From NCBI GenBank assembly GCA_022565355.1, contig JAIUMU010000001.1, forward strand, positions 682,001 to 746,000: 64,000 nt of DNA, in the 5' to 3' direction. Position numbers and translations under genes: made by a program. This document shows positions 1-8,796 of the stretch, piece after piece. The stretch's first letter is position 1; the number at the start of each line of letters is the position of its first letter. Source of the DNA: Idiomarina sp. GTDB lineage: Bacteria; Pseudomonadota; Gammaproteobacteria; Enterobacterales; Alteromonadaceae. The notes under the pieces were generated by a model that made no database searches, was not told the DNA's origin, and saw only the letters and a program-made list of their open reading frames with translations.

Positions 1-629
1 GGCTCTTGCTTAGTGTGTTCTACCCACACCACACGGCTGCCTTCATCGGCTACCGCATACGCACTTACATTGTGAATTTGTTGCTGCTCGTTCGAGCTTA
101 AATTCACTAGGGTAAGAATTTGCCCTTCGGTACTATCATTCTCTTTACTAAATTCTTTTTCATGCAGTACCAGTAAGAAATTACCATCACCGCTAAATGC
201 CGCGGAATCTGCATTGCTGTAAGTGCGCTGCTCGCCAGTGCTTACATTTACCAACACCGCGTTGCTCACTAACTTTGCCCGCTCTTCCCGTGAACTTGCT
301 TGCTCACGCTCTAACAACGGGGGTTCTTGCATGAATACAACAAACGCACCATCTTGGCTTACTTTCGGCGCATGGCCACGAGGCACACTGAAGGTTTCGC
401 CATCGGCAACACGCACCGCAATGCCCTCACGATCACCGTAATCTGGGTTCGCCGAAAAGGCGATGGTGGCGAAATTCTCGCTTTGTTGGCGTTGGGTAAT
501 TTCCCGAAACTGCATAATATCGGTTAACTCAAGCGGCCGAGTTTCCGAGCTTTGAGCACTTGCTGCAGGTATTTGCAGCATACTGAACATGAGCACAAAC
601 AGTGCTACATAAGTGGTAAGTTGTTTCAT
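1..629 (-). CDS. Secreted S9 (prolyl oligopeptidase)-type peptidase, N-terminal part
   Basis: The frame is open from an ATG at 629 to the left edge, giving about 209 residues; the catalytic C-terminal half lies outside. A GAGG ribosome-binding site sits 6 bases before the ATG. Residues 1-26 form a Sec signal peptide ending in PAASA before QSS. After a short segment around LTDIMQFREI come stretches of the type SQDGAFVVFMQ and FSGDGNFLLVLH, which resemble the WD40-like beta-propeller repeats that precede the hydrolase domain in S9 peptidases. The S9 call is a family-level inference from this propeller, because the Ser-Asp-His triad cannot be seen. It lies 76 bases downstream of the MFS gene on the same strand. 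Confidence 0.6.
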   Translation of the reverse strand, partial: MKQLTTYVALFVLMFSMLQIPAASAQSSETRPLELTDIMQFREITQRQQSENFATIAFSANPDYGDREGIAVRVADGETFSVPRGHAPKVSQDGAFVVFMQEPPLLEREQASSREERAKLVSNAVLVNVSTGEQRTYSNADSAAFSGDGNFLLVLHEKEFSKENDSTEGQILTLVNLSSNEQQQIHNVSAYAVADEGSRVVWVEHTKQE

Positions 630-705
630 GGCAACCTCGTTAGCGTTTTATCGTTATACCCCATTATCGCCAACTCACGCCGAGATAAACAGGCCACTAA
701 TCGCG

Positions 706-1902
706 CTAGCCCTGAAGCTCAACCGATCTAGCCGTATACTTGCTGCGATCGCGAATAAAGATGGCGGCAATAAAACCGAGTAGTGCTGCAATAGCTGCAG
801 CAGTGAAGGTGAACTCTGCTCCCTCACCTTGTTGCCATAGAAAACCCGCTAACCAGGCACCAAGAGCACCGCCCCCAGCAAAGCCAACGCTTAGATAGAA
901 GGCCTGCCCGCGGCTGTGTTGGTCAGCTGGAAAATAACGGTGAATATAACGCATGGCGGCACTATGGTGCAGGGCAAAACTAAAGGCATGAATAAGCTGA
1001 ATCGGAATCAACCACCACAATACATCGGCGAAGTTGGCGAGCGCTAGCCAGCGCAAACTCGTAAGCGCCAAACAAAACATTAGCAAGCGGCGTACGGTAA
1101 ATTGCACTACTAAACGCCCGGCAATGAAAAACATGGCTACTTCAGCTGCAACCCCCAACGATATCAACCCGCCTACTGCAATGGGCGCATAGCCAAGCTG
1201 AGTTAAATAAATCGCGAAAAATGCATAGAATGGCGCAAAACTCATTTGCAGCAGTAGGGTGGAAAGAATAAACATAACGAATGGCCGGCGGCGAATGCGG
1301 CGCCAAAAGCCTTCTGGAGTGGGCTGATTAGGGTCTTGATAGGCACGTTGTGGTTCATCTAGCCTGCTTACGGCGAACAACAACGGTAACAGCAGTATGG
1401 CACCGAGAATGGGGAAACTTTCCGTGCCGGCTAAATCCAGTAACTCAGCGGTAACCAGTGCCACCAAAATGAACCCTACGCTACCCGCCATGCGAATACG
1501 GCTATAACGATGGCTTTCGGTGCCTAAGCTGGCCAAGGTAACTACTTCAAGTTGCGGCAATATCGCCGACCAAAATAAACTTACTAAGCCAAGCAATGCG
1601 GCCACCGCAAGGTAGCTGTTTACTTGCGCAAGTAACAACAGCAACACCAGTGAGCTCATTACACCAAAACGGATTAATGGCACTAGTTTACCAAGGCGAT
1701 CAGCAACAGCAGCCCATAATGGTGGGCCAATCACGCGGCAAATCGTGGAAATAGCAATAAGCTCGCCAATTTCTCGCGAGCTAAAGCCTAGGGCATCAAG
1801 ATAAAAGCCGAGGTATGGAACCAGTAATGCGAGTACTGCGAAATAACCAAAATAAGACCAGCTTAAGCGCCGGTATTGGCGCTGAAAAGCAACTTGGTTC
1901 AT
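706..1902 (-). CDS. MFS transporter, HcaT/MFS_1-like family
   Basis: This 398-residue protein has about 12 hydrophobic segments and so is an inner-membrane major facilitator transporter. The N-terminus ([20 protein letters not shown]) and the loop [15 protein letters not shown] after the second segment fit the MFS_1-like group that includes 3-phenylpropionate transporter HcaT and nucleoside/sugar carriers. The substrate cannot be read from the sequence. Its ATG overlaps the aroC stop in an ATGA junction (1899-1902), so it is probably translationally coupled to aroC and co-transcribed with prmB-aroC. A link to aromatic metabolism is tempting from position alone but is not shown. Confidence 0.8.
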   Translation of the reverse strand: MNQVAFQRQYRRLSWSYFGYFAVLALLVPYLGFYLDALGFSSREIGELIAISTICRVIGPPLWAAVADRLGKLVPLIRFGVMSSLVLLLLLAQVNSYLAVAALLGLVSLFWSAILPQLEVVTLASLGTESHRYSRIRMAGSVGFILVALVTAELLDLAGTESFPILGAILLLPLLFAVSRLDEPQRAYQDPNQPTPEGFWRRIRRRPFVMFILSTLLLQMSFAPFYAFFAIYLTQLGYAPIAVGGLISLGVAAEVAMFFIAGRLVVQFTVRRLLMFCLALTSLRWLALANFADVLWWLIPIQLIHAFSFALHHSAAMRYIHRYFPADQHSRGQAFYLSVGFAGGGALGAWLAGFLWQQGEGAEFTFTAAAIAALLGFIAAIFIRDRSKYTARSVELQG

Positions 1903-2984
1903 TTCAAATGCGGTACGTTAGTGGTTACATCACCGTTTTGCGCGCGTTGGCGCAACCAGTGATCAATAAGCGTTAATGCCATCATGGCTTCGGCGATAGG
2001 CACTGCACGAATGCCTACACATGGATCATGGCGGCCGTGCGTGCTAATAGTTTGTGCATTGCCGAATTGGTCAATTGTTTGGCCAGCAAGTTTTATGCTT
2101 GATGTGGGCTTCAAGGCAATTTCCGCAACTACTGTTTGGCCACTACTAATGCCACCGAGAACACCACCAGCGTGGTTAGAACAAAATCCTGCTGGGGTCA
2201 TTTCATCACGGTGTTCAGATCCGCGCTGCTCTACCACCGCAAAACCATCGCCAACACTCACTGCTTTTACTGCGTTAATCGACATCAGGGCTTTCGCTAA
2301 ATCGGCATCTAGCCTATCGAACACCGGTTCACCTAAGCCTGCAGGAACACCGGTTGCTTCTACACGAATTCGCGCACCAATAGAATCGCCCGCCTTCTTT
2401 AACTCCCGAATAAGCGCATCAAGATCATCGATCTTGCTGGCATCAGGAAAGAAAAACGGATTGTTGTGCACTTCCTGCCAATCTAGCTTGCTGGCAGTTA
2501 CCGCACCCATTTGGGTCATGGCGGCGCGTATCTGAATACCTTGCTGCTGTAAAAACTGCATGGCAATGGCGCCAGCGGCTACCCGCATCGCGGTTTCCCG
2601 AGCAGATGAACGGCCACCACCGCGATAATCGCGATGGCCATATTTATGCGCGTAGGTGTAATCGGCGTGCCCAGGGCGAAACAAATCTTTGATATCTGAG
2701 TAATCACGGCTGCGCTGATCGGTGTTCTCAATCACTAAGCCAATCGGAGTGCCTGTGGTTTTGCCTTCAAACACACCAGAAAGAATTTTAATTTCATCAG
2801 CTTCACGGCGCGGCGTTGTATAGCGGTTATTCCCTGGTTTACGGCGATCCAACTGCTCTTGAATCTTCGCTTCATCAATTTCAATGCCGGGTGGGCAGCC
2901 ATCAATAATGGCACCCAACGCTGGCCCGTGGCTTTCGCCAAAGGTAGTTACTCGAAATAGTTCACCAAAGGTATTTGCGCTCAT
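1899..2984 (-). CDS. aroC: Chorismate synthase
   Basis: AroC converts 5-enolpyruvylshikimate-3-phosphate to chorismate, the last shikimate-pathway step, using reduced FMN in the cytosol. The protein has 361 residues, the usual length. The three family signatures are present: [19 protein letters not shown] near residues 16-34, [20 protein letters not shown] followed by GGRSSARET near 104-131, and [19 protein letters not shown] near residue 320. TGAGGCA precedes the ATG. It is the middle gene of prmB-aroC-MFS, the order also seen in enterobacteria. The 104-base gap to prmB contains the short tandem repeats listed separately. Confidence 0.97.
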   Translation of the reverse strand: MSANTFGELFRVTTFGESHGPALGAIIDGCPPGIEIDEAKIQEQLDRRKPGNNRYTTPRREADEIKILSGVFEGKTTGTPIGLVIENTDQRSRDYSDIKDLFRPGHADYTYAHKYGHRDYRGGGRSSARETAMRVAAGAIAMQFLQQQGIQIRAAMTQMGAVTASKLDWQEVHNNPFFFPDASKIDDLDALIRELKKAGDSIGARIRVEATGVPAGLGEPVFDRLDADLAKALMSINAVKAVSVGDGFAVVEQRGSEHRDEMTPAGFCSNHAGGVLGGISSGQTVVAEIALKPTSSIKLAGQTIDQFGNAQTISTHGRHDPCVGIRAVPIAEAMMALTLIDHWLRQRAQNGDVTTNVPHLK

Positions 2985-3034
2985 GCGTGCCTCATTGTTG
3001 TTATTCGTTCGCTATTCGTTATGCCACTCGTTAG

Positions 3035-3070
3035 GTTATTTGCTACGTTGTTTGCTGCGTTATTTGCTGC
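3035..3070. repeat. Three tandem 12-bp repeats in the prmB-aroC gap
   Basis: On the plus strand the units are GTTATTTGCTAC, GTTGTTTGCTGC and GTTATTTGCTGC, back to back. The preceding bases (about 2998-3034) contain related TTATTCGTT-like words. The array lies in the leader of aroC. Its length is probably variable between strains; no function is evident. Confidence 0.7.
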
Positions 3071-3088
3071 AGAAAGCGGCAAACCCGC

Positions 3089-4009
3089 CTAATCTGCAAA
3101 CGCGTTGGCGTGCGCCAATAATTGCTGGCGATTAATAGCAAATACGCCATCACCACCATGCTCGAAATCTAGCCACACAAATGGTACATCTGGCCACAGC
3201 TCATGCATATGCACCATAGAATTGCCCACTTCACAGATTAAAATGCCCTGCTCACTCAAATGCGCTGGAGCATCCCGTAAAATGCGCCGCACTAAATCAA
3301 GCCCATCTTCACCTGCAGCAAGGCCTAATTCTGGCTCATGATGATATTCATCGGGCAAATCACCCATATCTTCCGCATCTACATACGGTGGATTGGTAAC
3401 AATAAGATCGTAAACTCGCCCTTGCAACGCATTCATACCATCCGATTCAATGGCTTCCACGCGATGGCTAAGGCCGTGTTCTTCAATATTCATGCGTGCT
3501 ACGGCAAGTGCATCAAGGCTAATATCGGCTGCGTCTACCTGGGCATCTGCAAACGCATAAGCGCACGCAATGGCAATACAGCCAGAGCCGGTACATAAAT
3601 CGAGAATATGTTCTGGCTCATTAATTAACCAAGGTGCAAAACGCTGCTGAATGAGTTCGGCAATCGGTGACCGCGGCACTAACACCCGCTCATCTACATA
3701 AAATGGCAAATCGGCAAACCATGCTTTATGTACCAAATAGGCCGCTGGGATTTTATCGCGAATGCGCCGATTAAGCAGCGCTGCCAACTGCGATTTCTCA
3801 TCGCTGGTTAACCTACATTCTCTGCTTTCGTGCAATTCAGGAAAACTTAATGCAGTAACCGCAGAAAGTAGCAATAACCCCTCTTCCCATCCATTGGCGG
3901 CACCATGGCCAAAATACACATCCGAACCATGTAAGGCCGAAGTGATATAGCGCTGCCAATCAGCAATGGTGTGTAATTCATCGGTTAATTGCGAATATTG
4001 GTGGGTCAC
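3089..4009 (-). CDS. prmB: 50S ribosomal protein L3 N5-glutamine methyltransferase
   Basis: PrmB methylates a glutamine of ribosomal protein uL3 with S-adenosylmethionine. The Rossmann SAM motif DLCTGSGCIAIACA and the catalytic NPPY motif (VTNPPYVDAEDM) are present. I chose the GTG at 4009 (VTHQYSQL..., 306 residues) over the ATG at 4108. The GTG has AAGGAGAA at the right distance and gives the usual length of about 310, whereas the upstream extension has no family counterpart. The gene is divergent from smrB and followed by aroC. Its paralogue prmC is also in this window (26949-27791) and carries the same NPPY motif. Confidence 0.95.
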   Translation of the reverse strand: MTHQYSQLTDELHTIADWQRYITSALHGSDVYFGHGAANGWEEGLLLLSAVTALSFPELHESRECRLTSDEKSQLAALLNRRIRDKIPAAYLVHKAWFADLPFYVDERVLVPRSPIAELIQQRFAPWLINEPEHILDLCTGSGCIAIACAYAFADAQVDAADISLDALAVARMNIEEHGLSHRVEAIESDGMNALQGRVYDLIVTNPPYVDAEDMGDLPDEYHHEPELGLAAGEDGLDLVRRILRDAPAHLSEQGILICEVGNSMVHMHELWPDVPFVWLDFEHGGDGVFAINRQQLLAHANAFAD

Positions 4010-4072
4010 CGAGTTCTCCTTTAAAATGCTTGCCGCTGGTACCTGCAAAATGCCTTGTGCAAACACTGAATC

Positions 4073-4102
4073 TTGTATTTTAGGGTAGATGGCGCCTATT
4101 AT
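4073..4102 (+). promoter_or_regulatory. Possible smrB promoter
   Basis: TTGTAT (4073-4078) and TATTAT (4097-4102) are 18 bases apart in the smrB/prmB divergent region. This would start transcription about 30 bases before the smrB ATG. The match is moderate and rests on sequence alone. Confidence 0.35.
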
Positions 4103-4138
4103 AGCCACGAATCCCCAACAATAGAGTAGTTTCAGTTC

Positions 4139-4687
4139 ATGAAGGCCACAAAAAAGCGAAATAAAGCGTTACTTGCCGCACTCACCGATGATGAGCGGGC
4201 GTTATTTCGTGATGCTGTTGAGGGTATCACACCTTTAACTCAGGATAGAGCCGAAATTCCTCCAACACCGCCTAGCGCCAACAAAATTTTTGCTAAACGG
4301 AAAGCCGCTGAAGTTCAGCGCAGCGCAGCTATCGATCCATTTTCCGATATTTACCAGCCACTGTTGCCCGAAGGCACCATGAGTTGGGTAGCCGATGGCG
4401 CCGAACCTTATTTAGCAAAACAGCTGCGCCGAGGCGATTACGCCCCCGAGCTCACGCTTGATTTGCACGGCTATACCAAAATTGAAGCAAAACGAGATTT
4501 GGCAGCAGCAATTCAATTAGCACTGCACGATAACCTAACCTGTGTATGTGTAATTCATGGGGTGGGTAATGGCGTTTTGCGCCAGCAAGTGCCGATGTGG
4601 CTCGCGCAACACCCACGGGTGCGGGCATTTCACCAAGCCCCATTAGAATGGGGCGGGCACGGTGCGCTGTTAGTAATCGTTAGCTAA
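4139..4687 (+). CDS. smrB: Smr-domain endonuclease, ribosome rescue factor SmrB
   Basis: SmrB is recruited to collided ribosomes and cuts the mRNA between them. The 182-residue protein has a charged N-terminal region (1-95) and a C-terminal Smr domain. The domain contains the DLHG motif (ELTLDLHGYTKIEAKRDL) and the HGVGNGVLRQQVPMWL segment, then EWGGHGALLVIV at the end. The His of DLHG and the GxG loop are the known catalytic and fold features. The smrB/prmB head-to-head arrangement is conserved in enterobacteria and supports the call. Confidence 0.93.
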   Translation: MKATKKRNKALLAALTDDERALFRDAVEGITPLTQDRAEIPPTPPSANKIFAKRKAAEVQRSAAIDPFSDIYQPLLPEGTMSWVADGAEPYLAKQLRRGDYAPELTLDLHGYTKIEAKRDLAAAIQLALHDNLTCVCVIHGVGNGVLRQQVPMWLAQHPRVRAFHQAPLEWGGHGALLVIVS

Positions 4688-4707
4688 TAGCGTACGTACT
4701 ATATAAG

Positions 4708-5196
4708 TTATTGCGTTACTGGCGCTGTTACGCCCTGTAAACACCCTTCCATCGCTAACGGCTCTACTTCAATTACAGCGATACCTGCTGTTGGAAACAA
4801 CGGCGGTTGCACACGTTGATCTAAGTAGCTCGTGAGATAGCAAACGAACGGCATGTGCGAAACCAATAACACGCTCTCGGCCGGTTCAATTTGTAAGCGC
4901 GCCAGCAATGCACTCGCAAACAACTCAGGATCACCTTCTGGGGTAATCTCAGCGGAAATCTCTACTTCTTGGGCACCCACTAGCTTGGCAACTTCCGCAT
5001 AGGTTTGTTGCGCCCGCACATACGGGCTAACAATCACTAAATCAATTTTTGCAGTTTGCTCAGCAAGCCACTTGCCAGCCGCAATCGCTTCTTCGCGGCC
5101 ACGTTCGGTGAGTTCACGATCCGCATCTGGCTCTACTGAACCTAAATGCATTTCTGGTGCGCGCGCTTCACCATGGCGCATTACAAATAACTTCAT
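4708..5196 (-). CDS. sixA: Phosphohistidine phosphatase SixA
   Basis: SixA removes phosphate from histidine, in E. coli from the HPt domain of ArcB and from NPr of the nitrogen PTS. The protein has 162 residues and starts MKLFVMRHGEA, the RHG catalytic motif of the histidine phosphatase superfamily. A second conserved His lies in SHMPFVCYL. The start overlaps the rnfH stop by 4 bases (ATGA), so it is probably the last gene of a ratA-rnfH-sixA operon. It converges on smrB with a 20-base gap that shows no clear terminator. Confidence 0.9.
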   Translation of the reverse strand: MKLFVMRHGEARAPEMHLGSVEPDADRELTERGREEAIAAGKWLAEQTAKIDLVIVSPYVRAQQTYAEVAKLVGAQEVEISAEITPEGDPELFASALLARLQIEPAESVLLVSHMPFVCYLTSYLDQRVQPPLFPTAGIAVIEVEPLAMEGCLQGVTAPVTQ

Positions 5197-5660
5197 GCAT
5201 CGCGCTCCGCTTTGTTGGTGTTGTTTGAGTTTTCAGAAGTTTGGTTTTCTGTGCTTTGGCTTTCTGTGCTTTGATTATCGGCGGCCTGCTCAGCGGCTTT
5301 AGCCGCTAAGCCTTTACCGCGCTGCTGGTCTGGTCGGCCGCCCGTTACTTTATCCGCTCTACCGTCTTCTTTCGCTTGCTCAGCTCGGCGCCTACGAATT
5401 TCTTTCGGATCGGCAATCAACGGCCGATAAATTTCGATGCGATCACCTTGGCGGGGTGTATTGGTTGTTTTGCAGGTTTTGTTCCAAATACCAACCGCAT
5501 TTTTGCTAAGGTCGATTTCTGGAAAAAAGCGGGCAATACCCGATTGCTCTATCGCTTCAGCAACAGTGCAGCCTTCCACAACAGAAAGAGACACAATTTT
5601 TTGCTTTTCTGGAGTAGCGTAAACTACTTCAATGCTGATTAGCGTTTCAGCCATTGCCAT
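5193..5660 (-). CDS. rnfH: RnfH/UPF0125 family ubiquitin-fold protein with long C-terminal tail
   Basis: Residues 1-100 carry the RnfH beta-grasp fold (ISIEVVYATPEKQ..., ending near GDRIEIYRPL), known next to ratA in many gammaproteobacteria; its molecular role is not settled. I place the start at ATG 5660 (155 residues). ATG 5654 (MAETLISI, 153 residues) is nearly as good, because AGGCAGG upstream suits both. Either start overlaps the ratA 3' end by 8-14 bases. The tail beyond about residue 100 is unusual: it is polar and low in complexity, with STES/STEN-type repeats, whereas the E. coli protein ends soon after the fold (about 96 residues). Confidence 0.87.
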   Translation of the reverse strand: MAMAETLISIEVVYATPEKQKIVSLSVVEGCTVAEAIEQSGIARFFPEIDLSKNAVGIWNKTCKTTNTPRQGDRIEIYRPLIADPKEIRRRRAEQAKEDGRADKVTGGRPDQQRGKGLAAKAAEQAADNQSTESQSTENQTSENSNNTNKAERDA

Positions 5661-6084
5661 ATACCTGCCTAGCTCGCTGAGCGAATGCATCTACCATACG
5701 CGCCGTTACTTCGTTGAACACTTTGCCAAATGCGAAGTGCAACAACTTACTGGAGAATTCAAAATCAAGCTTTAACGTAACTTTACAGGCGTCGGCAGCC
5801 AATGCTTTGAATTCCCAACCACCTTCTAGTTCTTTAAAAGGCCCCTGCACTAATTCCATGCGAATAAATTGTTCGCTCACTAAGGTATTACGTGTAGTAA
5901 AGGCATGGCGGATGCCTGCTTTACTAATAGAAAGCTCAGCAACCATCGAGTTACCATCATCTTCAATGATGCGCGCAGCCGCACAGCCCGGCACAAACTC
6001 CGGATATGCAGCAACATCGTTAACTAAATCATACATTTGACGGCAGCTATACGGCACTAAAGCGCTGCGTTCAATTTGTGGCAT
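5647..6084 (-). CDS. ratA: RatA family START-domain protein (COQ10-like)
   Basis: This 145-residue single-domain protein belongs to the SRPBCC/START superfamily. MPQIERSALVPYSCRQMYDLV at the start and FEFSSKLLHFAFGKVFNEV near the end match RatA and Coq10. In E. coli RatA was reported to block 70S assembly by binding 50S subunits. The relation to Coq10 alternatively suggests ubiquinone binding; the sequence does not decide between them. It is the first gene of a minus-strand set with rnfH and sixA and is divergent from smpB, the common ratA/smpB arrangement. AGG stands 9 bases before the ATG. Confidence 0.9.
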   Translation of the reverse strand: MPQIERSALVPYSCRQMYDLVNDVAAYPEFVPGCAAARIIEDDGNSMVAELSISKAGIRHAFTTRNTLVSEQFIRMELVQGPFKELEGGWEFKALAADACKVTLKLDFEFSSKLLHFAFGKVFNEVTARMVDAFAQRARQVYGNG

Positions 6085-6134
6085 TTCAAATACCTACTTT
6101 TCCCACGTGCGGATACATTAAATAAAACGAGCGC

Positions 6135-6140
6135 ATTCTA
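6135..6140 (-). promoter_or_regulatory. Possible ratA -10 element
   Basis: Read on the minus strand this is TAGAAT, about 50 bases before the ratA ATG. No good -35 hexamer lies 16-18 bases upstream, so the call is weak. Confidence 0.3.
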
Positions 6141-6200
6141 ACCGTTCTTGATTTAATCTGCATCTTTTGTGATTTCCCTTTTCTGAATCTCCACGATGCG

Positions 6201-6206
6201 TATAAT
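6201..6206 (+). promoter_or_regulatory. Perfect TATAAT just before smpB
   Basis: A consensus -10 hexamer ends 7 bases before the chosen smpB ATG (6214). If used, transcription would begin at or next to the start codon and the mRNA would be leaderless. No convincing -35 box is present at 16-18 bases. The element could also be fortuitous. Confidence 0.4.
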
Positions 6207-6213
6207 ACGCGGC

Positions 6214-6687
6214 ATGAAAAAGAAAAAAGCAGCTCCTAATACCATAGCCCTGAACAAGAAGGCCCGCCACGAATATTTTCTGGAAGATAAATTCGAAGCA
6301 GGCCTTGAACTCATGGGCTGGGAAGTAAAAAGCATTCGGGCAGGAAAGGTTAACATTTCTGATAGTTACGTAATTATTAAGAATGGTGAAGCCTACTTAC
6401 TCGGAGCGCAAATTCAGCCACTGCATCAGGCTTCAAGCCATGTGGTGAGCGATCCCGATCGTACCCGTAAACTACTTATGAAGCGTAAAGAATTAAATAC
6501 ACTGATTGGTAAATCGGAACGGGAAGGATATTCAATTGTAGCCACGGCAATGTATTGGAAAGCCGCATGGGTAAAATTAGAAATCTATCTTGCTAAAGGT
6601 AAGAAATCGCACGATAAGCGCGATGCCGTGCAAGATCGGGATTGGGCCCGCCAGAAAGAACGGATGATGAAACACAGCGTGCGCTAA
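6214..6687 (+). CDS. smpB: SsrA-binding protein SmpB
   Basis: SmpB binds tmRNA and delivers it to stalled ribosomes for trans-translation. The 157-residue protein has the family landmarks [24 protein letters not shown] near the N-terminus and the basic C-terminal tail [10 protein letters not shown]...[11 protein letters not shown] that enters the mRNA channel. I use the ATG at 6214 (MKKKKAAP) rather than 6196, because family members start with a short lysine-rich segment at this point. No Shine-Dalgarno is visible before either. The tmRNA gene ssrA, often close by, is not in this window. The 3' end overlaps the convergent Tad-operon gene by 4 bases. Confidence 0.95.
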   Translation: MKKKKAAPNTIALNKKARHEYFLEDKFEAGLELMGWEVKSIRAGKVNISDSYVIIKNGEAYLLGAQIQPLHQASSHVVSDPDRTRKLLMKRKELNTLIGKSEREGYSIVATAMYWKAAWVKLEIYLAKGKKSHDKRDAVQDRDWARQKERMMKHSVR

Positions 6688-8384
6688 AAAGTGCGCACGC
6701 ATGTACAGCTTGTGTTGATATCCTGCCACTCGCCGTCACTTCCGCAGGTAGCACTGCCGTTACACACCAGCTCACTTGGATAGTTCTGATTACAATCAGG
6801 CCGTTGCACAAACACATGAGCCTTTTCCTGCAGCTGTGTTGATGGGAAAATAAGTAATTCTTCATTTGCCGGCTCAGCACCTGTAACAAACTGGCTAACT
6901 GTTAACTCTGGACAATACGCAGGTTGCCGTTGCCAATTGATAAACACCGTATTTTCGCTGTACACACTCGACGCTTTTTTATTGTGCGCGCGAATGCGCA
7001 CCGCCTGCTGCCAAGATTCATTCTCCGCTAATGTTTTACTAATCGTACAGTGTGTTGAAAGTGCGCTTAGCCGATCAATAGCGCTCGGTTCGCACGCCCA
7101 CACTGTTGTCGCCGTGTTGCCCAATATCAGATCAATATCACAGCCATGCACACATTCACCGCCCCGCAGTTCAAGATGCGCTTCGAACTGTGCGTTAGCC
7201 TGCTGCTGATTACAACCTATGCAGCTATGCAAGCTGAATGCTGTGGCATTTATAGCTTCGCACCAGCGCGAGCTGAACATACAGTGTTGTAAGTTCGCAA
7301 ATAATAGCTGCAGTTCCTCCTGCAATTGAACTATCGGGGCACCGCTCTGTGCTGATAGATGTATTGCTTGATTCACAACAAGATGATCAGCGAGAGTTTC
7401 CTTAACGCTCGCATCTTGTAGCTGTATCTGCTGAACATGCACCCTATCAGCATAAGTTTGTTCACTATGAACAGTGCCTGCTTGGATTAAGCCGCTGTAT
7501 AATTGCTGCGCTTGTAAATCTTGGCTGTAAATCTCATTTGCATTTAGTGCTTGGGCTGCAAGGCTCTCCGCCTCCAGTTGCCTACTTTGCAGCACTGAGC
7601 TCGCCAACAATTCACTCGTTAATACATTGGGATTGAACATGTCTGTTTCCATGCTGCCAATTTGCGCATGTTCTAACACAGCAACCTGTCTGAGCCTGCT
7701 CCGCTCGATAATTGCTGATGTTACTTCTAATCGCTCTGCTTGCAACTCATTCAGCTGAGCGACAGCGCTATTTACTCCGTTAATACTGGCGGTTTCAGTA
7801 AACAACTCATGAAGGCTAGCTTCCTCAATGTTCGCAATTGCCACTGCAATATTCTGCGCATTCAACTCCGCAGCATCATACAATGAATGTCCGCTCATAC
7901 TCAGGTGAGTATCCATTCCTAAAGGAGAGTTTACTCGAGTTAAATAATCAGGATTCGCATCAGTTTCCTTTTGCCATCCGCCCAGAGGTTCGGTAACCAA
8001 TGCCAACAGCAACCAATCGTTCTCAACACTGCTGCCAGCCAATTTGCCTTCAATACGCTGCAGCATCGCGTTGCTCGCAAGCTGAACACGAATATGTGGG
8101 GCTGGATGCAGGCGAATTTCAAAACCATACACATACCGATGAATTACTTCAGGTAACACCAATAATGGCCATGCTTGCTGCCTTTGGTAATAGTTCAGCG
8201 CACTCAAGCGTGCTTGATGCAACGTTTCTATCATCAGCTCATCTTGGTGCTGAAATGATCTCGCCTGTTGGTAGAGAACCATTCCTAGCCACGCGCTGAA
8301 AATTGCTACGATCACTAACAATAATGAAAGCAACGCGTAGCCAATTTCGCTACTGAACTTGCTGTGATGTTTAGAGCGCTGCAC
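6684..8384 (-). CDS. Large prepilin-like, cysteine-rich protein ending the Tad operon
   Basis: This 566-residue protein belongs to no family I can name. Residues 1-38 look like a prepilin leader: basic residues, EIG then [19 protein letters not shown], with possible cleavage after G15. The Glu at +5 of ordinary pilins is missing (Ser). From about residue 173 to 345 hydrophobic and small residues recur every five positions ([25 protein letters not shown]), a pattern expected of a pentapeptide-like solenoid. After 345 there are 14 cysteines, for example CIGC and CVHGC, suggesting a disulphide-bonded extracellular part. The start overlaps the TadD-like gene by 14 bases. A minor pilin or pilus-tip adhesin is my inference from its position and architecture. 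Confidence 0.7.
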   Translation of the reverse strand: MQRSKHHSKFSSEIGYALLSLLLVIVAIFSAWLGMVLYQQARSFQHQDELMIETLHQARLSALNYYQRQQAWPLLVLPEVIHRYVYGFEIRLHPAPHIRVQLASNAMLQRIEGKLAGSSVENDWLLLALVTEPLGGWQKETDANPDYLTRVNSPLGMDTHLSMSGHSLYDAAELNAQNIAVAIANIEEASLHELFTETASINGVNSAVAQLNELQAERLEVTSAIIERSRLRQVAVLEHAQIGSMETDMFNPNVLTSELLASSVLQSRQLEAESLAAQALNANEIYSQDLQAQQLYSGLIQAGTVHSEQTYADRVHVQQIQLQDASVKETLADHLVVNQAIHLSAQSGAPIVQLQEELQLLFANLQHCMFSSRWCEAINATAFSLHSCIGCNQQQANAQFEAHLELRGGECVHGCDIDLILGNTATTVWACEPSAIDRLSALSTHCTISKTLAENESWQQAVRIRAHNKKASSVYSENTVFINWQRQPAYCPELTVSQFVTGAEPANEELLIFPSTQLQEKAHVFVQRPDCNQNYPSELVCNGSATCGSDGEWQDINTSCTCVRTF

Positions 8385-8796
8385 GATTCGCGCCCTGTAA
8401 CTTCAGCAGCTCATTTAATAATGCAGGTTCTTGCTCACGATATCGCTGCCCCGCAATCAAGGTAGCAGTGGCAAGACGAAGATAAGCTACCGCCAAATTA
8501 TTCTGCGCAGGTAGCAGATCAGGTTGATACAATAACGCTTGTGTGTATGCATAACGCGCCGCTTCAATCCGTTGTTCTCGTAGATGAATATTGCCGAGCA
8601 GCAGCCAACTTTGCGCATCCTTACTGTTGGCGTTTAGTAGCTTGCGCAGTGCGCTCTCAGCACTGAGCATATCGCCACGTTGATAGCTTGCAATCGCTTC
8701 ATTTTCCCATTGATTTTGTTGCTCATAAGGTAGTTGATTTGCGCTTGAGCAGGCCACTAAAAGTATTGCGAAACTCGCAAAAATAATAATTTTCAT
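8371..8796 (-). CDS. tadD: TadD-like TPR lipoprotein
   Basis: The 141-residue protein has a lipoprotein signal with lipobox LLVAC (Cys16). It is followed by two to three tetratricopeptide helices, such as EAIASYQRGDMLSAESALRKL, then SWLLLGNIHLREQRIEAARYA and AQNNLAVAYLRLA. Tad loci usually encode a TPR lipoprotein, TadD, that acts as pilotin or scaffold for the secretin in the outer membrane. This one is shorter than many TadD proteins. It overlaps the DUF192 gene by 4 bases and the following 566-residue gene by 14 bases. Confidence 0.75.
   Translation of the reverse strand: MKIIIFASFAILLVACSSANQLPYEQQNQWENEAIASYQRGDMLSAESALRKLLNANSKDAQSWLLLGNIHLREQRIEAARYAYTQALLYQPDLLPAQNNLAVAYLRLATATLIAGQRYREQEPALLNELLKLQGANRAAL

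Noticed and set aside
1984..2535. 183-residue plus-strand frame opposite aroC
   Set aside because: It is an antisense shadow of a clearly conserved gene, without start signals or recognisable protein features.
6085..6213. tmRNA (ssrA) near smpB
   Set aside because: Neither the tRNA-like ends nor a tag reading frame could be found in the short intergenic regions beside smpB.
6677..6700. GCGTGCGC/GCGCACGC hairpin at the smpB-Tad operon junction as a terminator
   Set aside because: The 8-bp stem is real, but no T-run follows in either direction. I could not support an intrinsic terminator.
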